DNA from: Epiperipatus broadwayi
Lineage: Eukaryota; Onychophora; Udeonychophora; Euonychophora; Peripatidae
DNA: 64,000 nt
Assembly (NCBI GenBank): GCA_028023455.1
Contig: JAQFVV010000320.1
Location: forward strand, 870,001 to 934,000
Direction: 5' to 3'
A program made the position numbers and the translations under genes. This document shows, one piece after another, positions 13,343 to 25,166 of the stretch. Under the pieces are notes generated by a model. It was not told the origin of the DNA, made no database searches, and was given only the letters and a program-made list of their open reading frames with translations. How positions within the stretch are numbered: the first letter of the stretch is position 1; each line of letters starts with the position of its first letter.

Positions 13343-13805
13343 ATGTTATATATAGAGTTTGCAAAATAAGCTCCTAACAAGCTTTGAGAATATCCTCAAC
13401 CCAGACCGTTTTCTGCTTCTGGCATCATCACTGAGATGACAGGATATACAGCATTAGATTAAAAATACTAGGACAAGCCCACCACTTTATCTTGATTTTT
13501 TTTATCATTTAATTTTTTGCTATTAAGGCTTTGGCGATTTAATGAGGTATCTGAACTTAGTTCAGTCCCATATGGCTATTTGAGTTAGATAGCTGGATTG
13601 GAAGACATATGGATGTCTGACAGTTTCAGATTTTCTTCTCAATAGTTATATATTAGATAAAGTGCTGGGTTTGTCCTAATATTTTTAATCTAATGCTGAA
13701 TATCCTGGTAACTCACTCATGATGCCAGAAGCAGAAACCAGTCTGGGGTTGAGGATATTCTCAAACCTTGTTAAGAGCTTATTTTGCAAGCTCTATATAT
13801 AACAT
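13343..13805. mobile_element. Foldback element of about 460 bp
   Basis: The ends are mutually inverted: ATGTTATATATAGAGTTTGC at 13343 and GCAAGCTCTATATATAACAT ending 13805. Complementary arms extend inward roughly 150 bp, with a middle of about 150 bp at 13500-13650. The right arm carries CAGAAACCAGTCTGGGGTTG. That resembles CAGAAACTAGTCTGGGGATA in the TTAA-bounded foldback at 48059-48366, so the two are probably related. No coding capacity. Confidence 0.75.
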
Positions 13806-14465
13806 CCATTTATATTATATGGTATTTTCCCTTCACTAATAATCAATAATCCCTTGCTTGAATGTTCTTGTGATATTTGAATGTCAGAAATGACAGGTTG
13901 AGCTTCAATCTAAAAAACACTAGTTCTTAAGTCTATCATTCTATTATTGCATTATACCAGAAACAGGACATCTACTATCCTTTGATTTATGTCTTAATTT
14001 TGGTTCATCATTCATTAACACATATGACTAAAATATTGGAACATCTCTATTCCCAAATCTTCTTTGGAAATCTGTTGAATTCAATCAATTCTCAATTTTT
14101 TTGCAGCATATTCAAATACCAAGATTTTTTAAAAACTGAATATTTTGTCATATCTTGACATTTCACAACTGATTCTCATTTATAACGAAATGTTCTGAAT
14201 AGATCAAACCTTCAATTAATTTTTCTAACAAAGCATTGGCATTATATCAATGATATGAGATTATTAATGCATAACATTGATAAAAACATAACAACAAGAG
14301 CAGTAATAATTTTATTGTATTACAAAAATTATGGTTATTATTATAACAAAAATTGATGACAAATTAGTCAACAGACATTATATCAACCAACAAAAATCCA
14401 AATTTTAACAAACAATACATACATACATAGGATCTGGGAGGGGAGTTGTTTTTTATGATATAGAT
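13806..14465. other. AT-rich spacer
   Basis: No gene or repeat recognised between the foldback and the hAT element. Confidence 0.4.
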
Positions 14466-17289
14466 CAGCACTTTTTAAACTTTTTTCATTCATCGAGATT
14501 TTTTCATGACCCCAGATATTAAATATAAAATAGATACATTACATAGAAATAAATATTTCCATAATAATTTATTTCTTTGGTAAACAATATACATATGAAA
14601 ATGAGTAGTTTTATGATTTGTTTTAAGTATACAAAAATTATGAAAGAAAATCACATTTTAATAAGACGGATGTGCTTTTTTGCTACATAACAAATTAAAT
14701 CTTGGTGAAATATTGATACTGTTGGATGTAAAGCATCTTCAATGTTTTTCAGCATTGAATGATATTTGGATTTAATATACATTAAAGCCGAAAAAGTCAT
14801 TTCACATAAGTATGTGGTGCTGAATGGCAGAAGAACATTTAATGGCATTTCAGAAAATGTGGGATATTCGATCCTAGCTTCTATCCAGAATTCAGTCAAG
14901 GATTTTTGTGGAAAGTCAAGTTTAAGTTTGAGTCATTAGATAGCTCAGCAAATTCCTCTTGAGCTTTATATGGCAGGTGATTAATCTCATTAATATCAAT
15001 CAAAAATGGTCTTTGAATCCAAGGTAACTTTTTAAAATCTAAATTCGATATAAAGTATTTGCAGAACTGTGTTTCTAGGTTTTTTAAGTGATTTATAATA
15101 ATTTTTGCAATTAAAGTTTTACAATTTATTTTTATTCTCAAATTATAAAATTGTTGATAGTCTAAAACATTTCAAATGAATCATTTTCCACCCTATTCTT
15201 TCAAATGTTGATCTTTTATAATAAAATCTTCAATTTTATAATTCCAAGTAAAATATTGCTATTTTTTCCTTGAAGAGACAAGTTAAGATCATTTAGCTTC
15301 TCAAAAATATTAGACAAATAGCATAGCTTTGAAGCCATAAGTCATTTTGAAAAAAAGCAGCAAAATCAAATTTTTGTTCCGTTAAAAAGACAATATTTTT
15401 TTCTTTTAATAACAATAATCTTCTTAAACTTCGCCCTCTTGAAATCCATCTTACTTCTGCATGTAATAATAAATTTTTGTATTCAGAGTCCATTTCTTTA
15501 CAAAGATTTGAAAATAAATGGCTGTTAAGGGCACGACTTTTAATACAGTTTATAATTTTGACAGCATCCTGAAGCATATCGTTCAATTCCGTTTTCTTTT
15601 TTTGCTGCAAGGACCTCTCGATGGATCAGGCAGTGTGTAAAAGTTACATGATTATTACCAGAAACTTTTAACAAATGATTTAAAACCAATATTTTCACCA
15701 GTCATTGCTTTTGCATTATCTGTGCATATTCCAAAGCAATTTTTCCATTCTAAACTTTCAATTTTAAAAAATTTGTGTACTTTATTATATATGTCTTCCC
15801 CCTCTTGTATGTTCTTCCAAAGAATGACAAACTAACAATTCTTCCTTAATGTTTTCTTTATAAATGTATCTGACATAAATTAATAATTGAGCTATTTTTG
15901 AAATATCAGCTGTTTCATCCAACTGAATTGTAAATATTGGGCTTTCTTTGTCTAATAATGTTGCTCAAATTGATCATTGCTAATTTCAGAAATTGTATTA
16001 GTGTGTGTCATTTGACAAAAGAATTTTTTGAATTTCATCACCATATTTACTTCTGTGAAGTATTTGTACCATTTTAATAGCAGAAGGTAATATAAGATCT
16101 TCTCCAATGGTGTATGGCTTTTTATTTTTAGGAATCAGATATGAAACTTCATATGATGCGAGTAAATATTTTTCATTAACAGTTATAAATTTCTCAAAAT
16201 ATTGTTTTTTTTTATTTGAAGTTTTTAACAGTCATTCAAAATATTCCTCTGGTTTATTGACATATGAAGGATGTTTGGATTCAAAATGCCTTTTTAATTT
16301 TGATGGTTTCATACTCTCCATAGATAAAACATTATTGCAAATTAAACAAAAAGGTTGTTCATTACCATCACAGGAATTGAAAGTAAAGCCACATTGGAGA
16401 AATGTCTCATCATATTTTCTTTTTAGCATTTTAAATGCCTCTTTCTGATTACGAGATCCTGCTTGAAGAAACTTTGTAGCATTGTCATCTGTATCATTAT
16501 CTGTGGTACTCAAGTTCAACCACTTATCCATGGGTAAAAAGTATTTTTATCCTAAAATATAACTAAAATAACAATATTTATACAAAGCATATTTACTCGC
16601 ATATAATTTATTTTTTTAATATTCCCGTATATTTTATTTTTAATATTTAAAAAATATCAATAAATCAATTATAAATTACCTGTTAAGTTTTAAAAATAGG
16701 AATATATTTTTACTTGTTAATAAATAAGTGGCAATAAGTTTCAAATAAAAAATAAATTTTTATAATAACTAATAGGATAATAAATTTTGAATAAAAAAAT
16801 GAGAAAAAAAGTATACAAGCATTTTTATGTATAAAAAATAACATCTTTCATAATAATTATTCAAATAAATACTAACCTTAGTCAAGTAAAATGGTAAAAT
16901 ACAATATTGTATTGTTCTTGCAATGTGGACACTTGTTGAAATGAAACCGAAACAAATAACTTGACAAAAAATGCATTATATAATCACAGTGGTGCCAACC
17001 TTATTCTCACCACTGCAGCATATATTTTGATTCAGAAATAACTTATATGCTGAAATTGCAATGCCACATCAGTATTACAATGCATTTAGTGTTATTTTTC
17101 AATATGTAAATATAATTCACAGCTCAACTTGGCCATCATTACGACTTTATAATTGTGCTGTACCGAAAACATAATACACTAAACTAATGATAATGAAAGG
17201 ATTGCAACTAATATTTCTTTAAGTTCATTTATCTGAATTAAATTTTTGTGACCCCATTTGGGGTCATGACTCACAGTTTAAAAACACTG
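14466..17289 (-). pseudogene. hAT-superfamily DNA transposon with dead transposase (ZBED/SCAND3-like)
   Basis: The element spans about 2.8 kb. Terminal inverted repeats are CAGCACTTTTTAAACTTTTT at 14466 and, inverted, CAGTGTTTTTAAACTGTG ending 17289. The flanking 8-mers ATATAGAT and ATCTAGAA agree at 6 of 8 positions, as expected for an aged hAT target duplication. The transposase runs right to left. At 16531-16232 is an N-terminus MDKWLNLST followed by a BED-like zinc finger (CLIC...HFESKHP). At 15610-15293 is the hAT core block with AEVRWISRGRSLRRL. At 14899-14651 is the C-terminal dimerisation block (FSTTYLCEMTFSALMYIKSK). Stops and frame changes separate these pieces, so it cannot encode an active enzyme. 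The plus-strand frame at 16107-16448 is antisense to it. Confidence 0.9.
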
Positions 17290-18815
17290 ATCTAGAATTG
17301 TCAATTATAAATATTGTATAGGCTAATATTATAAGTATTTTTGAATTAAATAAAACTTTAAAGCATAGTGTGTTTGTATATAATAAATAATATTGATGAT
17401 GAGGCTAGAATCCATGGAATTTGATATTCACAAGTTTTGAATAATCTATATACTAATCTCAGTTTAAAGTGATCTGGCTGCTCTATGATATCTATTGTGA
17501 CAAAATTAATTCGATGGTCAGGCAATAGTTTGATGAATATTGCCTTAAAGATAGCTATCTCTGTAAAATTATAAGTACTCATCACTCCTATTATTATGCA
17601 CAAAATACTTTGGTTAGAAATCTTTAAAAAGGGTGATGCTGATCCCTCAGCTTTCCGTTATCTATTTGTACTGCTGTTTTGTTGGTTTTGCATTTATTTA
17701 CTGGTAGACATTTAAATTAAAATAACATTAATTTATTAACATGTAAAATAATCTGAAGAGGTCAGCAGTATTCTCCTGTAACTAGGGACTTTATGTCATG
17801 TGGTTGAATGCTAAATTCATTATTCTCTGATTTGAGATCATTTATGAAATTAATTGTCTTAATACAGCTATGGCCAAAAATAGATTTTTGCTTTGTTTAT
17901 TCAAATATATATGGTTATTTTTGCATAATGTTTGTATAATAATTATTTCAAAACAAAAGTATACATGATTACACTCTGACTTTATTTGAATGAGTTTTAT
18001 TTTTAATATAACTTATTAAATTCAATTGTAGCAGTAAATAGAAAATGATGGTGGTAAAATTTATGATGCTTTTTTTAAAGAATTTTTAATATAGTATTCT
18101 GCAATGCTTGCAATATTTAAAAAAAATATTAAATGCAATTTTAAATTTAAAAAAAATTGATATACTTATGATGGTTTCATATGTATTATTCATGTTTTAA
18201 AAATAAAGTTCAATTCACAGAGATTTTATTAACTTTCAAGTTTCACTTGCTATGTTGTCTTTCCTTTATAGTGTCCAAATAGAAAAAAAGTTCATGGTTC
18301 TCATTACAAATTTTACTTCATGTTTTTTGTTTGTAATCTTATATTTTAACAAATCAAATCCAATTTATTAAATTCTAATACAAAATAAAGGGTCTAATAC
18401 TAAAGCCAAATGATCAGCGAGAACAAGGGAAACGTTTTCACTGGTTTATATGTTAAAATATAGAATATAAACAAATAGGGAATACTTTTTAAAAACTTGA
18501 GCAAGTGGATGTGACTTGAGTTGGGTTAGTTGAAGAGTTTAATCTAATTATCTGAGAAGTTGATCATAATACATAGAATGCTCTTTATTTTGGAATCAAG
18601 CTGCTCAGATGAGCATATGTGGGTTTGTTATTTCTCAGATTTTTATGATCACAGGCAGTGCCAACATCTCTCCAAAATGAAGTTTGAGATGTTGAGATGG
18701 CAATTATGCTACTAAATGCATATTTCAGTCTCCAAATGTCTAATTGTAATGCAAATGTGTAGTGAAGCCATAATATAGAATGTGTCACTGTACACTATTT
18801 TACTTATGATGGGAG
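17290..18815. other. AT-rich spacer with two unassigned minus-strand open segments
   Basis: No assigned gene. A minus-strand open stretch (17603-17358) follows a fair acceptor (TTATAATTTTACAG, ending 17561) and has fairly balanced amino-acid composition. Another (18788-18585) ends in a stop overlapping AATAAA. Neither links in phase to a second exon that I could find. Confidence 0.3.
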
Positions 18816-19260
18816 GGGGGGCTCAAAAATAACCAGAATCCTTCTCTGGTATGGGTGCCAGTTGTAGTATATGTTCATGCTGCTACATAACTCTTGTGGG
18901 GACCCTTCTGCATTAATCTGCCAAATGACATCATCACGTGAACTCGTGGAGCCACATAGCATTTTTTTTGTAAAGCGCATTTTGCAAATCTGTTGATTTT
19001 TGTAATAGCTGAAAAATTAAAACATTCTGAAATTCTGTTTTCTTTTAGAAAAAAACTGCAAAGAAAATAGTTGTAATGCTTGAATTAGATTACAAGATAG
19101 CTGATGTCAGAAAAACCCAAGTTTATATGTAGTTTAATGGAAGTGTCAAATTCATCACATCCCTAAAAAACGTGGCAAATTAAGTCCAATGTCAAAATAA
19201 TGCTGATTTTTTTTTTATTCAAATGGCATTTTTCTTTCAGTTTGTATTAGTTAGGCACTT
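18816..19260 (+). pseudogene. 5' end and N-terminal transposase relic of a mariner-type element
   Basis: GGGGGCTCAAAAATAACCAG at about 18827 looks like a mariner terminal repeat. From about 19053 a plus-strand frame reads KTAKKIVVMLELDYK, then VRKTQVYM, a stop, FNG. This fits the first helix-turn-helix of mariner transposases (pattern GKTA-ET--ML--AYG---V--TQVY-WF). One TAG replaces the expected Trp and further stops follow, so it is dead. The matching C-terminal part lies at 22470-22865 in the same orientation, so both may be ends of one element split by later insertions. Confidence 0.45.
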
Positions 19261-19690
19261 TATCTGCAGGTTCTGAGATATTTATGTAATGTTTTGTTGC
19301 AAAATGAGGAGTGCAACTCCAACTTGACAATGTGTTGAAACAATAAGATTTGCTTTGCAAATTTTCATTTCACTTTTTCCCATTTCTTTTCTACCCTCAT
19401 ATACTAGTTTAAACCCCAATTTATCGTAGTTTATCTGTATCGCGCTTATATGCCGAAATCCCGCCGAAATTTAGACAAGTATAAATGCTCGTGTGATATA
19501 TATATATATTCATAATCCCTACATTAATAATTTATAAATTGCGAGTATGTACACATATACATATTCATTTTAAAAAGTAGGTCATAAATAAGTCGTATTT
19601 ACACACGTACTGCGATAATATATTTTAAAAGTTAAGTAAAAATAATATTTTGTTGTTTAAAGTTATTTTGTTTAAATCTATTTATTTTAG

Positions 19691-19795
19691 TCAAGCGTTG
19701 TTAGCCGAGAGGTCAACGCAACTGCCTTGCAAGCAAGTAGTTGGTTGCAGACGGTTGTGGGTTCGCGTCCGGCCGATGCTATGACATATGAAAAA
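19691..19795 (+). mobile_element. tRNA-derived SINE, copy 2, with 17-bp target duplication
   Basis: It begins TCAAGCGTTGTTAGCCGAGA. The A box is TTAGCCGAGAGGTC, the B box GGTTCGCGTCC, and the tail GCTATGACATATG plus A-run. A perfect 17-bp direct repeat, AAATCTATTTATTTTAG, flanks it (19674-19690 and 19796-19812), proving insertion by target-primed reverse transcription. The tRNA-like part can form a 7-bp acceptor stem (best seen as GCATTGG/CCGATGC in the 54671 copy) and has extra bases between anticodon and T arms, as in class II tRNAs (Leu/Ser type). The anticodon differs between copies, so it is a SINE rather than a functional tRNA. Confidence 0.92.
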
Positions 19796-20224
19796 AAATC
19801 TATTTATTTTAGAAATATTACATTCGTAATATTTGCTTTCCTTTAATATAAAATAATATTCAACTTTTGAATAGATTTAAACATTTAGAATTTAAAATTA
19901 AATAATTTTGTTGTTTTAGATTTTTCAATTTTATGTAGAAAGTAAATTCCGGTTGGGAAGAGAACAATAGATTTAATTAATTAGATTTGGCTTAAATAGT
20001 TGGTCATCAAGATAAACAACAGATGTCCTATTTGGTATTTTTTTAATTAAAATAAATTAAAAACCAAATTTTAATCTGAATATCTTAAAAGTAAAAATTA
20101 ATTATAAAACCCAGTTATATTAGATATTTGGATAAGTTGCAGCATTTGTTTTGGCATTTATTTTTGGAAATGATTGTTACGATGCGGGGCAGTGCTATTG
20201 TATACTTCTCTCAGATATAGAGCT

Positions 20225-20400
20225 GGATTTATTTTGAAATTATTATTGTTAAGATATAGTTTATCGATTTCAGTTAGTGGCATTATTGTTGAGATATAGT
20301 TTACTGATTTTAGAGAGTGGCTATATTTTAAATTATTAGTATTGAGATATATTTTAATATAGAGTACTTGCTGAGTGGCCATATTTTAAGTTTATCTTGT
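20225..20400. repeat. Degenerate tandem repeat of about 60-bp units
   Basis: Three to four imperfect units built on TTATTGTTAAGATATAGTTT followed by GATTTNAGNNAGTGGC. The divergence is high. The small minus-strand frame here is a by-product. Confidence 0.5.
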
Positions 20401-20429
20401 TAAAGCTGAAGTTCGCTGATATATTTTAA

Positions 20430-20800
20430 ATTTATTACAAGAAGTTAAAGCCAGCCCTATACCATTGGAGAATTATACTTACTAGCCTTTGCCAAGTGAA
20501 GTAGAATGGCTGAGTAGAAGCCAGTGGGGTAGCTCTTTTCCTTCTTGGGAATGGCCATTCTGCGGCACATCATACCATCTGATGCCCTTTACCTAAGAAG
20601 ACCTACTGCCACTGCTGCTGAAAAGGTAACTAAGTTTGATACTGGGCCAAAGAAGCTGCCATAAACATCAAAATAAATGCTGCTGCCATCAATCAACTGA
20701 CATAAACTTCAATAAATAACCAGAGTATAAATGTGTGCAGACCATCCAACATATATGAGGTAACCTAGTTAACCCAAGAGCTCGTGTAATTGATATTATT
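20430..20800. other. GC-richer non-coding block, possible LTR or transposon relic
   Basis: Composition shifts away from the surrounding AT-rich DNA. It contains AATAAA-like and TATAAA-like strings (GAGTATAAATG near 20720) and CTGCTG/GCTGCC repeats, but no open frame or matching second copy that would identify it. Confidence 0.25.
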
Positions 20801-20832
20801 CCCTCTCATAAAGCTATAGCTAAATTTTAAAT

Positions 20833-20900
20833 GTTTTTTTTTTTTTTCATGTGTCATAGCATCAGCTGGGAAGCGAACCCGCTAACCCGGGACAACTGCT
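20833..20900 (-). mobile_element. tRNA-derived SINE, copy 3, 5'-truncated
   Basis: A poly-T (the A tail) is followed by the reverse complement of the SINE 3' half: CATGTGTCATAGCATCAGCT, then the B box complement GAAGCGAACCC. Similarity stops abruptly at ACAACTGCT (20900). The A-box half is missing, as expected from incomplete reverse transcription. Confidence 0.85.
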
Positions 20901-22330
20901 GTATTTTCTATCATAAAACTGCTTAATTTGCTATAATCTTTGTAATCTGACTTGTGTGCTTTTCTCTCTATCCTTGGGTTAATATTTAAAATTTTTCTAA
21001 TTTGTTTTATTTCTTTCATTATGATAATGTGCCTGGATGGTCATCGAATGAACGAATCACTTCTTTTCCTTTTTAAAAAAAAAATTAGTATGCCACCGTA
21101 ATAGCACGGATTAATTGTAAAATAACCCTACATTAAATATTTTGTAAAATCGCTTATTTGAAGGCTACTCTATCTTAATATCTTTATTAATCATTAAATA
21201 ACTATGTTTTTTTAAGAAAGGTATTTTTTCATTTGCTTAAAATTAATGCAGGGGTATGTGCGAGGTTAATAAGTAAATAATATAGAAATGTATGATTATG
21301 TATAATCTCATGAATCCCTGTTTAATCGCACATTCCCACTCCATTTTCTTAAGTACTATAACTTATTTTATTGTAATGTTACTTACTGTTAAGAATTGTC
21401 AAATTTGAGGTCGAGAATTGTGTGTTGCCAGTGTAGGTGTATGGGGTGTTTGAGGCCTGCTTTGATTTCTCAAGGGACATATGGCTGAGGCTATTCCTCT
21501 CTTTCTTATGGTTCCCGGATAGAGTATGTGTTAGAAAGCCATACCTGGAAATTTTATGCATGAGTCAGTCATGGAGTTACATGGTAGGATGCCAGATTAG
21601 GGCTCATATTGCGACAAAACCTTTCATGGATTTATGGCGAGATGCCATCCCGTCAACTTTAGTTTTATTTTATCATTTTATTTTACAAAACCATACTTTT
21701 CAACGTACTGCACTCCATCCTTTACATTAAACCTTCATTGGTATCATGGATCTCTTTTAATAGTATTTTCATTAAATTGCCTGCGTCTTGATCACTTCCT
21801 TACCTTATAGCTCAGTGAGCTTTCATCCACACTATTCTTGAATTCAATATATGTTCTTGTATCAAATATTAAATATATAAAATTTATTTAATCAAACTCT
21901 TATTATATTTCACTCTGTTCACTTTGAACATATCACATATACTCTAAATCAACCTTTCTTTATCCAACTATACTTTTGTTTAAGCACATTATCATAACAT
22001 CATATTGCATTAACCCGAGGTATAGAGAATATATAAATTAACAATCCATTATTGTAAATCTAAATGGCATTTATTTAAATTTATATTTTAATGATTCAAT
22101 GGCATGGTCTGGCTTATACAGACAATGCCCATGTTTATAATTGTTAAATTTATAAACCTATTGAATTTTATTTATTTTGATTCTATTTATTTATTTTCTG
22201 TGATCCACACCATTACCTCAGTCTAGATCACCTTATATATATATTTTGTATCATCCATAAATGTTAGTTAGCAAACCCTATGGTGTATTTTAATATAGAG
22301 TCTCTTGCTTCTCCCTGACCACAGGCACTG
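20901..22330. other. Non-coding stretch with one GC-richer block
   Basis: 21420-21660 is GC-richer and open on both strands, but neither translation resembles a known family. A segment GGCGAGATGCCATCCCGTCA looks like part of a dispersed repeat. Nothing else was recognised. Confidence 0.3.
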
Positions 22331-22475
22331 GTAAGAAACTATACTATCAGTAGCATCAGATGAGTTGTCATGTAGGTGGTGCTGTGGAGTATAGACTTTG
22401 GATTCAAACTAGGAATTTCTGGGAGTTATCCCCTCCTAGAGTGTTGAGCTTCATATCTGGGGTTTGAATCCTGCA
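22330..22475 (+). repeat. tRNA-like SINE relic
   Basis: GGGGTTTGAATCCTG (about 22459) is a good Pol III B box, and GTAGGTGGTGCTGTGGAG upstream may be a decayed A box. No sister copy was noticed in the window. Confidence 0.3.
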
Positions 22476-22865
22476 GTGTGTTAACAAGGCATACAGATCT
22501 GACTGTTACAGTGTCAAATCACAAAGTCTTGAGTGTGCAACATTTTAAAATTAAATTCAATGTGACCCAGTTTATCTATCAGCCATATTCGCTCAATCTT
22601 GTTTCATGTAATTTTTTTTTGACTCGAATGAAAATAATGCCTCTTTCTTTTTCTTTTTTTGCAGACATACAAGTGGTGAAAAAAAATGATGCAGATGTTA
22701 AAAGTCATCACTTTTTGCAGGTGTTTCCAGATTACTTCAAAAAGTGAAAAATACATTTAGACCAATGTATTGTATCAAATGGACAGTAATTTGAAGGAAA
22801 TTAAATTTATAGCACTTAAAAATAAATAAACAGTTTTTTATTATAAAATTCCATTTACTTAAATA
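22476..22865 (+). pseudogene. C-terminal relic of a mariner transposase
   Basis: From about 22550 the plus strand reads IYQPYSLNLVSCNFFLTRMK, aligning with the catalytic mariner motif YSPDLAPCDFFLFPRLK with the acidic residues changed to Asn. It continues through FLQVFPDYFKK. After a frame change, LDQCIVSNGQ, a stop, and FEGN (22755-22801) match the usual mariner C-terminus (KCI-SNGDYFEG). Loss of catalytic Asp residues plus stops makes it inactive. The sequence after it (AAAATTCCATTTACTT, 22845-22860) could be the eroded terminal repeat matching the one near 18827. Confidence 0.6.
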
Positions 22866-23645
22866 AATAAACAATAAAATTTATAAATTTAATACACTTT
22901 ACATTATAGCTACAGCCATTTTTTTTATCTTGAAATGTCATACTTGTTCATAATCTATTTTTGGATTACATTAAAAAAATCCATTTTATTCTTTGCTCTA
23001 TGTAATAAAATATTTTTTAAGCAGAAAGCTAAACATAATTTAACCATGTTTGTGAAATATCTTTCTTAAGTGATAAAAGGAAAGTTATTATAGAATAGTG
23101 GCAGAAAGAAGAAACTCTAATTGTTATTGTATTGCATCAAAAAGCTTAACCTTGATGAGTTTATCCAAAAATATGAAATCGGTGACAGCAAGTATGGATA
23201 GATTCTGGATATATTTTGAGAATGTAGATTTGAAAACTTCAAAAACAGCTAGAGACGGTAATCTGTTGGTAATGAAATAGTTATTTTGTTTCCATAAAGA
23301 AAAAAAGTTAGTGAAGAAAAAGATTATTGGAGTGTGAGTTTAATTAGGATAAAAGTCTAGCATTTTACTATGCATTTGATTTAAAACATAAAGCAATATG
23401 TAACTTTTTATTGCCTTTTTTTTTTAAGGAATATGAATGAGTAAGCATTTATACCACTAAATATATACTGTATGTAAATATTCTCCCTCTATTAAACTCA
23501 ATAAAATTTCATATGTCTCTAGATTACATAATGCTGTTCAGTAGAATTTGTTTCTCATCATGATTATGCCATGCAATGGATGCTTAAATAACCAATAGAT
23601 GCCAGATAAAAATTCCTATTCAGAGATGTCATTACTGATGGAAGC
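22866..23645. other. AT-rich non-coding stretch
   Basis: No gene recognised. The 60-codon plus frame at 23098-23280 is Ser/Lys-rich without family resemblance or splice context. Confidence 0.35.
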
Positions 23646-24060
23646 TATAAACTATAACCTATTTGGAGATATTTAATAGAACACTGGATAGAGATTTATT
23701 AAGGACTACTATCTGTTATCTAATAATTACTAATGTTTCACACAGGGTAATATAATCATATATTTTCTATTCTCAATTTATTATTAATAACTGCACTTTT
23801 TTAAAATTTTGTTTATACTATAATCTAAATTTAAATATTCATATTATATAAACAATAATCTACTTGGGGATATTCAATAGAACAACATTGTATATATGAA
23901 TTTATTAAGGACTGCCATTTGACTTCTAATAATTACTAATGCTTACACAAGGTGTCATAATAATGGTGAAATAAAAAGTATTTCCTATTCTCAGTTTATT
24001 ATTAATAATTACATTATTTTTTAATTTTAAATTTAAATATTCATACTATAGACATAAAAA
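23645..24060. repeat. Local tandem duplication of about 230 bp
   Basis: Two diverged copies in direct orientation. Each has GGAAGCTATAAACTATAACC-type or ACAATAATCTACTTGGGGAT-type sequence leading to TTTATTAAGGACT, TAATAATTACTAATG and TCTCARTTTATTATTAATAA, and a partial third start follows at about 24040. It is non-coding. Confidence 0.55.
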
Positions 24061-24146
24061 GTATCTCTTATATATATATATTGTAACCTACACAAGAGGA
24101 TGAAAGATAAATAAAAGGATGCTGGGAAGTGAACGATACTTAACAG

Positions 24147-24188
24147 TTAAAGATGAGGATGATAGGAATAAGAACTGATGTGTATATT
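24147..24188 (-). CDS. Possible terminal exon of the split minus-strand gene
   Basis: An acceptor TTTGTTAATGATAGCAG (AG at 24190-24189) opens in phase 0, the phase left by the exon ending at 24401. It reads NIHISSYSYHPHL and then a stop at 24147. An AATAAA on the minus strand lies about 150 bases further on (about 24000). The short, low-complexity tail makes this weak. The true continuation could lie elsewhere. Confidence 0.2.
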   Translation of the reverse strand, partial: NIHISSYSYHPHL

Positions 24189-24400
24189 CTGCTATCATTA
24201 ACAAATATTATAAGAAAGATTAGCTTAGTCTGATATGTATAATAATAATTAATAAAATAGAATAATAATAATAAACTCTTGTTATGTACCAGTCAAAATC
24301 ATGTGTTATTTAACAAGACCTAGAATCCAAGCAAAATATAACAATCTAGCATGTGCGACATACACAAGGTTGGGAAAATACTAAACACTAACATATTTAC

Positions 24401-24472
24401 CTGTGCTCCAAGGTCTCTGACTATATGAACAACACTTTTGAGGATACTAACAAGCTTTCCATTACTCCAGTC
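24401..24472 (-). CDS. Exon-like block D of an unidentified split gene
   Basis: A 72-bp block sits between a strong acceptor (CTTCCTGTTCTCATTGCCAG) and donor CACAG|GTAAAT. It is open in phase 0 at both ends and encodes DWSNGKLVSILKSVVHIVRD followed by LGAQ, an amphipathic helical segment. It joins in frame to the block at 24921-25021, whose last codon ends exactly at its donor. Polypyrimidine tract, site strength and protein-like composition all support a real exon. I do not recognise the family. The alternating hydrophobic pattern would suit an alpha-helical repeat protein. Confidence 0.5.
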
Positions 24473-24920
24473 CTGGCAATGAGAACAGGAAGAGCAAAGA
24501 GACTTTAAAATCAATGGTGCAAAAAGATAACTAATCGCAACATGAAATAAAGAGTTTAATTGATAATAATTTTAATTAAAAGGGTATAAGATAATTAAAT
24601 CAATGAATTAATGCTAGAGATTCAGACACCGAATAGCAATATTTCATAACAGATAAACGATTTAACATAAATTTATTAAACATATAAAGAAGGCAGTTAA
24701 TTATTATAATGAAATGAATATATATTATGTGTGTGAAAATGTCTATACAATCATTATGACAGGTTACAGAAATAAATATAAATATTGTGTTTAATACATC
24801 AATGAGTGGTTAGTACTTGAAATTTGGTTGATGCGGTTAATACTTAAAGGTTAGAATAATTTAATCAAATAAGCAATAACAAATTATAGTTTAACCCTCA
24901 GCAAAATATCATGAATTTAC

Positions 24921-25021
24921 ATATAACATAAGCAATAATTGATGGTGTGTGGCTTTAACAGCATGTGTGATCACATTTCCAATAGATTTGGGAGATCCCA
25001 AATGGGCAGGAGCAAGATGAT
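24921..25021 (-). CDS. Exon-like block C of an unidentified split gene
   Basis: A 101-bp block on the minus strand. The acceptor is TGATTATGTAATTAG and the donor TTATAT|GTAAAT. It starts in phase 1 and ends in phase 0. It encodes (Y)HLAPAHLGSPKSIGNVI, then THAVKATHHQLLLMLY. The first codon is completed by a single T left by block B, and the last codon is complete at the donor, matching block D. Its composition is clearly richer in G+C than the flanking introns. The product is unknown. Confidence 0.5.
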
Positions 25022-25166
25022 CTAATTACATAATCAGACCTAAAATTTAAATAGAATGATTGGCGAAAGGCATACAATTACATTTTAAAGATAGCATTTC
25101 AGGTTTACAAATAAATCAATAATAATAAAGCAATACTAATCAAAGCAGCATTAAGTTATAACTTAC

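Noticed and set aside
16107-16448. 113-codon plus-strand frame
   Set aside because: It is antisense to the N-terminal BED-finger part of the hAT transposase.
17358-17603. Minus-strand open segment with an acceptor-like start
   Set aside because: The composition is reasonable, but there is no good donor and its phase fits none of the neighbouring exon candidates.
18585-18788. Minus-strand open segment ending in a stop that overlaps AATAAA
   Set aside because: Tempting as a terminal exon of the 24-25 kb gene, but the phase does not fit the best acceptor, and acceptors that fit give only about 20 residues.
21379-21730. Overlapping open frames on both strands
   Set aside because: Both strands are open in a GC-richer block without splice context. 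More likely a repeat than a gene.
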